Source: Linyphia triangularis (Eukaryota; Arthropoda; Arachnida; Araneae; Linyphiidae). From it: a stretch of 64,000 bases of DNA. The notes below the pieces were generated by a model. It made no database searches, had not been told where the DNA came from, and was given only the letters and a program-made list of their open reading frames with translations. The stretch is from contig OZ021727.1 of assembly GCA_963978545.1 (NCBI GenBank), forward strand, positions 50,296,487 to 50,360,486, in the 5' to 3' direction. This document shows positions 41,901 to 47,552 of the stretch, one piece after another. The translations under genes and the position numbers were made by a program. Position 1 is the stretch's first letter, and the number at the start of each line of letters is the position of its first letter.

Positions 41901-44900
41901 TAGACTAAAAAATACTAAATCAGTGAGTACTTACAAAAAAGATCCTCATGCAATTGTTTTAACGCTTCCCTTTATATAATAAGTATTGTCCGAATAAGCG
42001 CATTGGAACGGCGTTACTGTTTCATGTTGCAGAAATATTTTGAATTATCAGTTTTTTGTTTAATTTTGGCAGATCTATATTTTTGTACACTGAACGCGGT
42101 TACAACAAGAAAAAAAGTTTCAACAAATCGAAATTTATGTTGACAAGGGTGACCTTCACTTACCAGTCATGATATCCTTTACAAGGGCAGAAGGCTCATA
42201 CATTTTAATATTCAAAATAGACATGCCCAGGAAAAACAGTTTAAAAGATGCTCATTTCATCATGAATAATTCATTACTATGATGATCCTCACAATTCAGA
42301 ATTACATTATTTATTATAAATACTTTTCAACTACGGAAAGAAAAAATAAAGGGAAATAAAACATGACAGTTTTTTTTTTTTTTTTTTTTTTTTAAAATTA
42401 GATCAGGATTTTTTTTTCTATGGGAGTTTCTGTAATACACACGCACAGAAGAAAAAAGAAAAAGAAAAAAAAAAAAAAAAATAACAACAAATGTCAGTTA
42501 TTTTCAAGAGCCCTCAAAAATTAAAAAACTTTCAAGGACCTTCAGGTTAAATATAAGGAGTTTTCAAGGGCCTTTGGAGACATTAAGTAAAAATAAGGAG
42601 TTCTTAAGGACTTTCAAGAACTGTACGAACCCTGGAATATGCAAATTTCGGCTATTAGAGCTTAAATCAGCTTTTAACAACAATTGTCAACATTGTTTTG
42701 GGACAGAATTTTTTTGTTATTATATTTTAAATCTATGACTGCTTAAAGTTGCTTGAGTATTTTATTATTTGTATTACCTTAATACATATTTGCAAAATAT
42801 ATTTCATCTTTTTAACTCGTTTAGTTAGCTCTTAAATACAATAAAATGGTTGTCTATAAACTTTTGGGATGCACTGTAGTAGTTTTACATATAGGTGGTT
42901 CTACTCAAAGTTAAATGTCACATGAAGGTGGAACATGGAATATTTTTTTACACATTTAATAAGGATGGGTTTTGTAAAAAAATCAAAAAGCTGAAAACAA
43001 ACATCCAAAAATTTTATGCAAACACATTTTAAGCTAAACTTTAAAACAATTGTGGTCTTCCATGAGCATTTATAACACTGCACCGTCTCTGTCTGTCCAT
43101 GAGCAAAAATGTTCAAAATAGTGGCACCTGGACGTAGAGATACACTTTGTGTTGTCATCAGGTACGGTATAGCTCCAAAGAAGGGGGGGGGGGGGGGGGA
43201 AGACCGAAATTCTTGTGAAACCAATGAAAATCAGTAAAAACTTCGAAGTTTCAACTAGTCAAACAACTTTAAGCAATTACACCATATTGACAAACAAGCC
43301 AAATTTAATTAAACTCAGTTTTCAAAATTTTTAAGTTTAAATTTTTATCGTTGAGCTTGTTCAGTAAAATAAAAAGCAACAAACAATTTTACATACAATT
43401 GCTGTTAAAATAACAATTTTAAACACAGTTTAGAAAAATTACAATTGGGACTAATTTTCAGAATATTTTTTAAACAAAATGAAATAAAAATTTGAGTAAT
43501 TCTGTATAGATTCAAATGAAACGACGAAATCGATGTTTAAACAAGCACTAATCATGGCTATCACATTAACGGAAGTCTAGACGAATGGCTACAAAACAGT
43601 GTGGAAAATCTTGGTAATAGCTGATATTGTACAGGGTGGCTACAAAATTCAGGAAAAAAAGTTCCTTGATAATTCCCTGACCGATTTTTAAAAAATTCCC
43701 TGATTTTAGGGCAAACTTTTTTTTCAAATTTCACCAATTTGTTTAGGTTTTCCAAATGTCTAGATACCTTGATCAAATAGAACATGCATGCTAAAGATAA
43801 TATGCAATTTTTTTAAAAATAGTTTTGCTGGTAATGAAAAGTTTAAATTATTCTGTAATATGAAACTTCGAACGAGTACTATCACAATCTCTAGGCAAAT
43901 AGCGCCAAAATATGGTTGAATGTGCCTTAAACAATACAAAATTTCCCTGATTTTCATGAAATTTAAAAAAATTCCTCGACATTTCCCAGAATCAGAAAGC
44001 TCCCCGATTTCCATGTTCTGTGGCCACTCTGTTGTATTAGCGTAAACCTTGACGAAAATGACCATTATTCTAACGAAAGTAATAAGCAATATCGCTTACA
44101 ATACCGACGAAAATCTAGGTATCGGCAAAAATGAACATCACAACAACGTGCATAACGGCGATAGCGTTCACAATATCAGCAGAAATTTCGGTAATAACGA
44201 TATTTTCTTTGTAATACTAGTGCAAATTTCGGTATTATTGGATGTTACTATAGTATAGCTTTCAGCAAAAATTACTCTCACGCCAACAGAGATATCAAAG
44301 TTAGAGTCTAATATACCAGAGCAACTCTCAACAATAGCGCTATTTTATCGGCATACCACTAGACGAAAATTACCACAACACGTAAATCTCGGTGATGGCC
44401 CAATTCATCCTGGTAATATCGACATTCGTTCGGTAACATCGATGCAAATCTCAGATTTTACAACAGGGTAGCATTCAGCGAAAATGACCACCACAAAAAC
44501 TTAAATATCAGAGTCAGCGCCAAATACTTTGGAACAATTCTCAGCAAGAGAGCTGTTATATTGGCGTAATACTTCGCGAAAATTAACACTACAACAATAC
44601 AAATCCCAGCTACAACGCACGGCATAGCCACACAAATCTCGGCAATAGCAGACATTACGTCAGCGTCTCGATTAGCGATTATTACACGATTATTCTCAGC
44701 AAGAGAGCTGTTATATTGGCGTAATACTTCGCGAAAATTAACACTACAACAATACAAATCCCAGCTAAAACGCACGGCATAGCCACACAAATCTCGGCAA
44801 TAGCAGACATTACGTCAGCGTCACGATTAGCGAAAACGAGCATCACATACCAACATAAATGAATGATAGTTCCGTGGATGCCAGACTTGAAAGCAAGAGC

Positions 44901-46721
44901 ATTATTAGTATACGTTAATCGTATAGAATTAGTATGAAGGAAATTACATTTTGAAAAGAGAAAAAAATGGCACAAAAGGATAAAATTTCTGCAGTTGAAA
45001 AAGTACAAAATGTGAGTTTAAGCACCAACTTCACCAAAAAATGCATGTCATTAGAATTTTTGTATTTGGAGCAGGAATGCGATGCAAAGTGAAGCTGCTT
45101 TGCAATTTGGTCTTCGAATTTTTTTTTTGTAGGATAGAAAAGGGGGGGGGGGGGGGGGGGGAACAGATTTTTTTCAGGAATTATAAAAAAGTGGAATCCT
45201 TTTTTTTTCTTTCTAAAAAATTAAAAAAAAAAAAAAAAACGGAATTTACGGCGGAAAATTTTTATTCCCGAGTTAAACAATTATATTACATAAGTATGTA
45301 GTAAAATGAAAATGTAGGGGGCAATTTCGGGAAAAAGTGGACACAACTTTTAAATTTAAATTTTTTTCGTTAATTGTATAAATTCTTTTATCAAAAAACA
45401 TTAAATAGGTTAACCTTTACACATTAATTGAGCAGTTATGTTTTCCTACAAACTATAAACATAACTTTTTTTTTTATCTATAATAATAAAAAGAAAGTGT
45501 GTCTGTCTGTCCCTATATAGAAAACTATTTTAAATATGTATAGAGCTCTGAAATTTTCATCATTAGTATTTTTTGCCTGCTAATTAGGCTTTTGGAAAAC
45601 AGATTAATTTGAAATGAAACAGATAAATATTTAATCAGTTTTTTAATTAATATTTAAAAAAAAATTAATTTGAAAATTTCTTTTTACAAAGCGACTTCTA
45701 AAAGAAATAGAGCTCTGAAATTTTCAACGCAAGTAGTTTTGGTCTTCTAATTTGACAAGCAGAATGTTAAAATTTGAAATAGTTTTTTTAAAATTAATTT
45801 TAAGATTTTTTTCAAAAGCAACTTCTAATAGGAATAGAGCTCTGAAATTAAAAAAACATAAGAAGTTCTGGCCTTGTATGAACAGAAAATGTTAAAATTT
45901 CAATATCTTTATACAAAACAGCTTCTAATAGGCATACACAGCTATGAAATTTTCAACATAAGTAGTTTTGGCATTTTAATTGGACTTTTGACAAACAGAT
46001 TGTCAGGACAGACCTGCCGTCTGGGCTTGATGACAAATAGAAACACTTTTTTGGTCTTGACATCAACTTTAAGGAATTATCCAAAGTACAAGGAATAAAC
46101 CAATTAAATTTAAATACAGATGATTTTTGTAATGGTTTATTAGGAAGTGAAATGTTTTTGTTAAAATAGGTTAAAATTCAGAATCCGGTAGATTCTGAGC
46201 CAAGGTGATTTTTGCAAAAATATGGCAGCCCTGCCATTTTTTAAGGACAAGCAAACTGTCTATGAGTGCCATAATTTGGCGTGGTTTGATGTAAACAATT
46301 CTTGGCACAGAACCCGCACCAGATTCGGAATTTCAACCTTAAAACAATTTCTACAGCAAATAACATCTTGTGTTATTCTACGATTAAGCAAAGTTACCAA
46401 AAATAAAAGTTAGGTACAATTGTAGTATAGGACATTTCTTTAGCGTTCCCCCCCCCCCCTCCCTCCCAGGGATAAATGTTGTTACTGGCAATGGGTTATA
46501 TTTTATTTTAGTAACAATGTTTTTAATTTTGGTGAATTTTCTGATTGCCAAATGTCCTATACTTCATCTGTTCCATAAGTTATTTACAGAGCCGCAATGT
46601 TTTCAATAGTGGACTATTAATACAAACCTTTTTCATTTCCAGCTGTTAACACTTTAGTGTATCTGCATAAGTCATCGTACATTGCTTCCAAGGACATTTT
46701 TGGGAGTGATTGGGATGCCAT
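4521..46721 (-). CDS. RACGAP1: Rac GTPase-activating protein 1 (MgcRacGAP / CYK-4 / Tumbleweed), whole gene span
   Basis: This is the GAP subunit of centralspindlin, which by family knowledge bundles midzone microtubules with the kinesin MKLP1 and controls Rho GTPases in cytokinesis. Coding exons in transcript order are 46628-46721, 31086-31227, 28425-28485, 25966-26093, 25720-25882, 22466-22616, 21480-21708, 18874-19053, 15891-15999, 9409-9541, 9145-9253 and 4521-4612. Domain order is an N-terminal coiled coil (exons 1-4), an acidic then basic linker (exon 5), a Ser/Pro-rich stretch (exon 6), a C1 zinc finger (exon 7), and a RhoGAP domain with the arginine-finger motif GLYRI (exon 8), FLRSL (exon 9) and NLAKVFGPT (exon 10), then a short tail. 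The exons found total about 530 residues; about 36 more are expected from a GAP exon not located between 9542 and 15890. The human protein has about 630 residues. All junctions close in phase except exon 6 to 7. An acceptor-like CTTTTTAG lies just before the start codon, so a non-coding 5' exon further upstream is likely. Confidence 0.93.
4672..4763. repeat. 59-bp tandem duplication, second unit split by a transposon
   Basis: TGCTACAGTACTATTGAG begins at 4672 and again at 4731. The second unit stops at AAAGAAAG where the element 4764-8444 begins, and resumes after it (8445-8478) with AGAAAGTGCACTATATACAA. Confidence 0.85.
5694..5755 (+). repeat. SINE/LINE 3'-tail fragment
   Basis: GGCACAGCATGGCCCTAGTG then TTGCGCCACAAAAACTAACC matches the 3' tail of the LINE and SINEs in this window (GGCGCAGTATAGCC...GCGCC...ACCAACC). 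The parallel copy at 36727-36783 lies within the duplicated element. Confidence 0.65.
6473..6530 (-). repeat. SINE/LINE 3'-tail fragment, minus strand
   Basis: Read on the minus strand this gives GCGGCAGTATGCCCCTTGCT, then CCGTTAAACTTCAACCAACC, again the shared tail. The parallel copy is at 37506-37556. Confidence 0.6.
7647..7877 (-). pseudogene. PIF/Harbinger transposase N-terminal fragment (HARBI1-like)
   Basis: The minus-strand reading [20 protein letters not shown] followed by [14 protein letters not shown] and then [15 protein letters not shown] matches the N-terminal region of DDE_4 (HARBI1-like) transposases (FRMSxESFDELLxxL, RxxIxPxERLxVTLRYLA). It stops before the catalytic domain. 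No terminal repeats belonging to it were found. Confidence 0.8.
8530..8881. mobile_element. Right-end fragment of the CAGGGTTTC element family
   Basis: It is collinear with 17545-17855: the shared text runs from TGTGATGT-ACAA-TTTGGAGTTCAGAAAT through CATGACTTTCCATGACAAAATT to GAGCGGAAACCCTG. No left end is present. Confidence 0.7.
9145..9253 (-). CDS. RACGAP1: RACGAP1 coding exon 11
   Basis: The exon encodes [20 protein letters not shown] and ends TPEVTP, matching VVERLLSLPLEYWSQF of the vertebrate protein. It joins exon 10 in phase; acceptor TTCTTCAG, donor GTAAAT. Confidence 0.92.
9409..9541 (-). CDS. RACGAP1: RACGAP1 coding exon 10 (RhoGAP C-terminal part)
   Basis: The exon encodes [20 protein letters not shown] and then TIVGYSD, the conserved NLAxxFGPT block of RhoGAP domains. 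It needs two bases from the preceding exon, which does not fit the phase-1 end of exon 9, so at least one exon lies between them. Acceptor TTTTAG, donor GTATAC. Confidence 0.93.
10221..10500. repeat. Imperfect direct repeat, period about 195 bp
   Basis: TTACAATAGTAGTGGGATACTG and later TTTTGCTGTTATTGTGTTTTTA recur as TTACAATAGTAATGGGGTACTG and TTTTGCTGTTATAGTGTTTTTA. A weaker third relative lies near 12716-12800. Confidence 0.6.
10570..10910. mobile_element. Possible solo LTR
   Basis: The GC-richer start TGATGTGGCGACTAGCGC, the internal AATAAACGTTGACTCTTT (poly(A) signal of the kind found in LTR R regions) and a CT-rich tail resemble a Ty3/gypsy-type LTR. I could not find matching target duplications or a second copy, so this is tentative. 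Confidence 0.3.
11102..11426. repeat. 162-bp tandem duplication, two apparently identical units
   Basis: ACACAGCTTGCTAAAGAAAC starts at 11102 and 11264. I see no difference between the units through to ATATTGAAA at 11426. This is either a very recent duplication or an assembly artefact. Confidence 0.9.
11470..12706. mobile_element. hAT-like element, TIR CATGGTTCGTA, TSD TTAAA
   Basis: CATGGTTCGTATACTT at the left is inverted at the right as ACGTACGAACCATG. TTAAA flanks both (11465-11469, 12707-12711). Sub-terminal text is of the TTCAAGGACTTTTTAAG type. It is 1237 bp without a recognisable transposase. Confidence 0.82.
13432..13766. mobile_element. Non-autonomous P-element derivative (MITE)
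   Basis: The 335-bp element has the same inverted termini as the P relic at 49006 (CATCGATATAGATAAACAAC at the left, its complement at the right). It is flanked by an 8-bp duplication with one mismatch (ACGTTGAC at 13424-13431, ATGTTGAC at 13767-13774). It carries no transposase. Confidence 0.85.
13901..15143. mobile_element. DNA transposon, TIR CAGGGGTC, TSD CAAATG (copy 1)
   Basis: CAGGGGTCAAAGTGAC at the left and GTCTGCGACCCCTG at the right. CAAATG flanks both (13895-13900, 15144-15149). Sub-terminal ATATAGGACAAT-type text is repeated many times. It shares its body with 39783-41700 and holds a nested MITE at 14433. Its short ORFs have no recognisable domain. Confidence 0.82.
14433..14592. 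repeat. Palindromic MITE, copy 1
   Basis: ATTCCGAATCTGGTACGGAT and its inverse ATCCGTATCGAATTTGGAAT bound about 160 bp. The inner text CCAAGGTGATTTTTGC recurs at 46201. It is nested in the CAGGGGTC element. Confidence 0.7.
15187..15353. mobile_element. Mariner-type MITE with TA duplication
   Basis: CCGTCAAACCCCAT at the left and ATGGGGTTTGACCG... inverted at the right, read as GGTAATGGGGTTTGACCG. TA flanks both edges. 167 bp. Confidence 0.7.
15891..15999 (-). CDS. RACGAP1: RACGAP1 coding exon 9 (RhoGAP core)
   Basis: The exon encodes [20 protein letters not shown] and ends [10 protein letters not shown], matching the RhoGAP helix with KDFLRNLKEPL. Acceptor TTGTAG, donor GTAACA, 109 nt leaving phase 1. 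It joins exon 8 in phase. SIVSRMM replaces the usual EPLLTF, so this loop has diverged. Confidence 0.9.
16132..17855. mobile_element. hAT-like element, TIR CAGGGTTTC, TSD TATATA
   Basis: CAGGGTTTCTGCC at the left and GCGGAAACCCTG at the right, with CATGACTTTCCATGA repeats just inside. TATATA flanks both (16126-16131, 17856-17861). It is 1724 bp with no recognisable transposase and lies in the RACGAP1 intron between exons 8 and 9, close to exon 9. Confidence 0.8.
18874..19053 (-). CDS. RACGAP1: RACGAP1 coding exon 8 (RhoGAP, arginine finger)
   Basis: The exon begins [20 protein letters not shown] and contains [20 protein letters not shown]. The Arg of GLYRI is the catalytic arginine finger of RhoGAP domains. 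Length is exactly 60 codons with a CTCTTAG acceptor and a GTAAAG donor. Confidence 0.95.
20721..21072. mobile_element. Second hAT-like MITE of the CAGGGTTCCCAC family, TSD ATGTG
   Basis: The left end CAAGGTTCCCACTCAAATCA and right end GTGGGAACCCTG are inverted. ATGTG flanks both (20716-20720, 21073-21077). It is in opposite orientation to 2658-3047 and shares its internal text (e.g. TTCTACCAAAAAGTTACAAG). Confidence 0.85.
21480..21708 (-). CDS. RACGAP1: RACGAP1 coding exon 7 (C1 zinc finger)
   Basis: The exon contains a full C1 signature, H-x12-C-x2-C-x12-C-x2-C-x4-H-x2-C-x7-C, starting at [14 protein letters not shown] and ending CPLPC. By family knowledge this finger aids membrane association at the division plane. 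Donor is GTAAGA. The upstream acceptor AAAG/TACACC gives the reading [14 protein letters not shown] but is one base out of phase with exon 6. An internal AG 15 nt further in (start at 21693) would restore phase. Confidence 0.9.
22466..22616 (-). CDS. RACGAP1: RACGAP1 coding exon 6 (linker before C1)
   Basis: The exon encodes [19 protein letters not shown] and then a Ser/Pro-rich stretch ending TPKPVHRS. Low conservation is expected for this linker. Acceptor TTTAAAG, donor CAG/GTAATT, 151 nt leaving phase 1, which does not match the natural acceptor of the next exon (see findings). Confidence 0.8.
23472..23517. repeat. Inverted repeat, 17-18-bp stem
   Basis: TTATCTAATATGAATGGA pairs with TCCATTCGTATTGGATAA around a 10-base loop. 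It could form a hairpin in RACGAP1 intronic RNA. Confidence 0.7.
23992..25334 (+). mobile_element. DNA transposon relic with 19-bp TIR and a THAP fragment
   Basis: TGCAATAGGGTATTTGACA at 23992-24010 is matched in inversion at 25316-25334 with one mismatch. Inside, the plus strand near 24268-24330 reads [16 protein letters not shown], a THAP-domain beginning (C-x4-C), broken by stops. A later open stretch, 24713-25006, reads [20 protein letters not shown] and has no domain I recognise. I see no clear target duplication. Confidence 0.6.
25445..25502. repeat. Inverted repeat, about 22-bp stem
   Basis: ATTACTTTGACATAATTTTT pairs with AAAATTTATGTCAAAGTAAA across a short AT-rich loop. It follows a T30 tract. 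Confidence 0.75.
25720..25882 (-). CDS. RACGAP1: RACGAP1 coding exon 5 (acidic stretch and basic linker)
   Basis: The exon begins [19 protein letters not shown], matching the conserved LSTIDESGSILSD block, and then becomes strongly basic ([19 protein letters not shown]), a likely nuclear localisation and phosphorylation region. Acceptor CAAAAG, donor GTTTGT, 163 nt. Confidence 0.9.
25966..26093 (-). CDS. RACGAP1: RACGAP1 coding exon 4 (end of coiled coil)
   Basis: The exon encodes [18 protein letters not shown] and then TKERLFFLS, closely matching the conserved ERQIQLIREML segment of vertebrate RACGAP1. Acceptor TTTACAG, donor GTAAGT, 128 nt, phase 2 at the 3' end. Confidence 0.92.
26809..27162. 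mobile_element. hAT-like MITE, TIR CAGGGTGGC-type, TSD AAGAG
   Basis: The left end TAGAATGGCCACAAAACTC (mutated) and right end TCTGTGGCCACTCTG are inverted. AAGAG flanks both (26804-26808, 27163-27167). It is collinear with 43632-44031. An orphan left end of the same family starts at 26368 (CAGGGTGGCTACAGAATT). Confidence 0.78.
27408..28251. mobile_element. Left-truncated second copy of the CATGGTTCGTA element
   Basis: It is collinear with about 11866-12706: shared text includes AATATGCAGTTTTTT, TAATTACATGC, the ACAAAAACGAAA-AGAGATCACAT block and the right end GTACAAACCATG. The left boundary is not sharp. Confidence 0.75.
28425..28485 (-). CDS. RACGAP1: RACGAP1 coding exon 3 (coiled coil)
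   Basis: A 61-nt exon encodes [20 protein letters not shown]. It has a TTTAG acceptor and a GTATAA donor, and the phase closes on both sides. It continues the heptad-like charged helix. Confidence 0.85.
29646..29823 (-). mobile_element. tRNA-derived SINE, family 1, second copy
   Basis: This is the reverse complement of the same family as 39339. The B box is at about 29762-29772 and the tail lies at the left. A perfect 13-bp duplication CAAATCACTTGGG flanks it (29633-29645, 29824-29836). Confidence 0.92.
30005..30069. repeat. (TA)n microsatellite
   Basis: An unbroken run of about 32 TA units in the RACGAP1 intron between exons 2 and 3. Confidence 0.98.
31086..31227 (-). CDS. RACGAP1: RACGAP1 coding exon 2 (coiled coil)
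   Basis: The exon has a TAG acceptor and a GTAAGT donor, and 142 nt join in phase to exon 1. The encoded stretch is rich in Lys and Glu ([18 protein letters not shown]), typical of the N-terminal coiled coil that binds the kinesin partner in this family. Confidence 0.88.
31417..33070. mobile_element. Non-autonomous DNA transposon, TIR CAGGGTGTTTAGC, 6-bp TSD
   Basis: The inverted termini are CAGGGTGTTTAGC and GCTAAACGCCCTA, with internal AGTCCCTTAGGGTACC-like text at the right and GGGACTAAGGGACC at the left. TAATTT flanks both sides (31411-31416, 33071-33076). It carries no transposase I recognise, but holds a Harbinger-type MITE at 32455. Confidence 0.8.
32455..32691. mobile_element. Harbinger-type MITE, 20-bp TIR, TTA duplication
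   Basis: AGCCGGATTTACACGCTAC is repeated in perfect inversion at both ends of this 237-bp element. TTA flanks both sides (32452-32454, 32692-32694). A second internal inverted pair (CCAGTTTAGATC / GATCTAAACTGG) makes it strongly self-complementary. The 3-bp TWA duplication is the PIF/Harbinger signature. Confidence 0.82.
33071..33111. repeat. Inverted repeat next to a transposon edge
   Basis: TAATTTATATCACA pairs with TGTGATATAAATTA across a loop of 13 bases, starting exactly at the right target duplication of the 31417-33070 element. It belongs to the Tc1-like host. Confidence 0.65.
33393..33860 (-). pseudogene. Tc1/mariner transposase fragments
   Basis: The minus strand reads [20 protein letters not shown] then [10 protein letters not shown]. 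The D of [14 protein letters not shown] is the second catalytic Asp region of Tc1-like DD34E transposases. Upstream, [20 protein letters not shown] and SGRPKKTT match the N-terminal helix-turn-helix and GRPRxT linker, but stop codons interrupt them. It is dead. Confidence 0.88.
34918..35198. mobile_element. piggyBac-type MITE flanked by TTAA
   Basis: TTAACCTTCCGTTAGTCGTG at the left matches the inverse of CGCGACTAAAAGAAGGTTAA at the right. TTAA at both edges and the C-rich terminal triplet fit piggyBac. An internal pair, CACCTCACATGTGCA and CACCTCATAGGTGCAA, adds further symmetry. Confidence 0.7.
36104..36274 (-). mobile_element. tRNA-derived SINE, family 2
   Basis: Read on the minus strand it starts GCCCATCTGATGGCTGTTTG, with an A-box-like GGTTAGCTCTCTGACC and a B box GAATTCGAATCC, and ends in ACCAACCAA. 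A 14-bp duplication with two mismatches flanks it (GAAATACAGTTTGG at 36090-36103, GAAATACGATTTGG at 36275-36288). Confidence 0.75.
36408..38581. mobile_element. 2.2-kb DNA transposon, TIR CAGTGATGTAAG, TSD AGCATT (copy 2)
   Basis: The left terminus CAGTGATGTAAGTGC is inverted at the right as GCTCTTACATTCCTG. AGCATT flanks both (36402-36407, 38582-38587). The body is about 90% alike by eye to 5425-7476. It contains a LINE/SINE 3'-tail fragment at about 36727-36783 and another in minus orientation near 37506-37556, both present in the other copy too. No transposase is seen. Confidence 0.82.
38722..38792 (+). repeat. SINE/LINE 3'-tail fragment
   Basis: TTTGGCGCAGTATGGCCCTC, then TTGCGCCGTTAGACTTAAACC and CAACCAACC. 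Only the tail is recognisable. Confidence 0.65.
39339..39514 (+). mobile_element. tRNA-derived SINE, family 1
   Basis: The head GGCCGACCAAACGGTATAGT continues with an A box (GTGGTTAGCGTGCTGG) and a B box (GGTTCGAATCC). The tail TTTCGGCGCATTATAGCCCT ends in ACAACC. A perfect 14-bp duplication TATTTATGAAAATG flanks it (39325-39338, 39515-39528), so it is a retroposed copy and not a tRNA gene. Confidence 0.93.
40004..40473 (-). mobile_element. 5'-truncated non-LTR retrotransposon (Jockey/I-type LINE 3' end)
   Basis: The minus strand encodes [16 protein letters not shown] and then [20 protein letters not shown], the typical C-terminus of LINE polyproteins after the RNase H region (SRLRxGHxxxTHxxLL...CxxCxxxxxxxHxLxxCPxF). 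It ends in an ACCAACCAACC tail and is flanked by a 14-bp duplication, CTTTTTAAGAGAGG (39990-40003, 40474-40487). Confidence 0.88.
40776..40952. repeat. Palindromic MITE inside the CAGGGGTC element
   Basis: GGTTAAGATCAACTGTACGA is inverted as CGTACAGTAAATCTTAACC; the inner pair GATCCCCTTAGG / CCAAGGGGGACC and a GCCAAATTG...CGCC core continue the symmetry. Confidence 0.6.
43632..44031. mobile_element. hAT-like MITE, TIR CAGGGTGGC, TSD TTGTA
   Basis: CAGGGTGGCTACAAAATTC and TTCTGTGGCCACTCTG are inverted. TTGTA flanks both (43627-43631, 44032-44036). It lies in RACGAP1 intron 1. Confidence 0.85.
44040..44846. repeat. Degenerate tandem array with a clear 155-bp duplication
   Basis: ATTCTCAGCAAGAGAGCTGT starts at 44537 and again at 44692, giving two nearly identical 155-bp units. 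Upstream, shorter diverged units of the form ACGAAAATGACCAT and AATCTCGGTAATA recur every 50-90 bases. Long reverse-strand ORFs here are products of the repeat. Confidence 0.7.
45530..45990. repeat. Four diverged tandem units of about 130 bp
   Basis: ATAGAGCTCTGAAATTTTCA recurs near 45540, 45707, 45833 and (weaker) 45938, each followed by an AAGTAGTTTTGGC-like and ACAGAATGTTAAAATTT-like segment. Confidence 0.55.
46176..46331. repeat. Palindromic MITE, copy 2
   Basis: It shares CCAAGGTGATTTTTGCAAAA and TTTGATGTAAACAATTC with copy 1, with inverted edges ATTCAGAATCCGGTA / CCAGATTCGGAAT. It lies about 300 bp from RACGAP1 exon 1. Confidence 0.7.
46628..46721 (-). CDS. RACGAP1: RACGAP1 coding exon 1 (start codon)
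   Basis: The start codon is 46719-46721. The exon encodes [19 protein letters not shown] and continues to LTAGNEK, matching the LSEGNE segment near the N-terminus of animal RACGAP1. The donor is GTTTGT and 94 nt leave phase 1. A second in-frame ATG lies eight codons downstream, so the exact start is not certain. Confidence 0.85.
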
Positions 46722-47552
46722 GCTTGTTGCTAAAAAGTATTTTTTTTTAATATAAAGTCACAATATTAACTGCGAAACAAACATAAATACAACCTGAGCA
46801 ATATAGATAACACATACTATATCAGTTAAAAGCAATCGATATTTGTTACATATCAACACTGATTTATTAATGCTAATTAGCTACATTTCATTAACAGATT
46901 TTTAAATAAAATCATTTTAAAGAAAGTAGCCAAATGAGAAAATATTTATATAATCAAAGTAAATCATACTTTTCTTCGGATTGGCAGGGAATGTCAGTTG
47001 AATTAAACTGAAACTAACAGTAAATATAAACTGCCTATGCAAAATACAAGGAAAAGGAAACAATCACATATTGAAACAATTTAATATTTAACTAAAGAAT
47101 GTTTTTGAATATTAATTAAAACTATGAATTTTAAAAAATCGAACACACACTACAATTCAAAAATTACAAATTTTAAATTTTGTGTACTTAAACTTCCGTT
47201 GCGGATACAGTGTATACAATTGCCGCGCTTTACGTTTTCAAAGGCTGCGATGGGATTCAGTTACATTGAGAAAAGTTTTGTTGTTGAAAGTTTATAAACT
47301 AAAAAGATTTTTTGTAAAACATGTGTAAAGCATTTCTCAAAACTTGTTTGAGAACTTATTAAAAAAATATGGAAAACCAAAAATAAGTATTAAACTTCAA
47401 AAACATATATATAACACTACAACTTCAAATGTGAGAATTATAAATAAACAGAAATGGACATCGAGCCTAAGTTTCATCTTGAACTCAAAAAAGTTATTAA
47501 GCATTAAATTTCTTTATTATATAACCGAAAATAAATTTCTTTAATTTTCAAA
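46722..47552. promoter_or_regulatory. Candidate bidirectional promoter between RACGAP1 and TRUB2
   Basis: This stretch separates the two divergent start codons. The CpG-containing part near 47200-47250 (GTTGCGGATACAG, TTGCCGCGCTTTACG) stands out from the AT-rich surroundings. I see no clear TATA box or named factor site. The RACGAP1 side probably includes a 5' UTR intron ending at the acceptor just before its ATG. Confidence 0.4.

Larger units (their letters stand above)
34059..42634. mobile_element. 8.6-kb hAT-like element, TIR CAGGGTTCGTACAG, TSD GAATA
   Basis: The left end CAGGGTTCGTACAGATTTTT is inverted at the right as ACTGTACGAACCCTG. The 5-bp GAATA flanks both (34054-34058, 42635-42639). 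Sub-terminal text is rich in TTCAAGGACTTTTCAAG, as in the other elements of this type here. I find no transposase inside; other elements have inserted at 34918, 36104, 36408, 39339 and 39783. Confidence 0.75.
31314..42876 (-). mobile_element. Tc1/mariner-like transposon, split by two later insertions
   Basis: The left end CAGTGCGTCCCAAAAGTTTA (31314) and the right end, its complement with one change (ending at 42876), are inverted. TA flanks both. The element proper is 31314-31416, 33077-34058 and 42640-42876 (plus one copy of each target duplication), about 1.3 kb in all, the normal Tc1 size. The rest is inserted DNA. Its transposase lies on the minus strand. Confidence 0.85.

Noticed and set aside
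42901..43224. 107-codon minus-strand ORF with a proline run
   Set aside because: The proline run comes from a G-rich tract at 43184-43199; nothing else supports coding.
44458..45008. Two overlapping minus-strand ORFs of about 110 codons
   Set aside because: They repeat each other because the DNA is tandemly duplicated; no start context, splice partner or domain.
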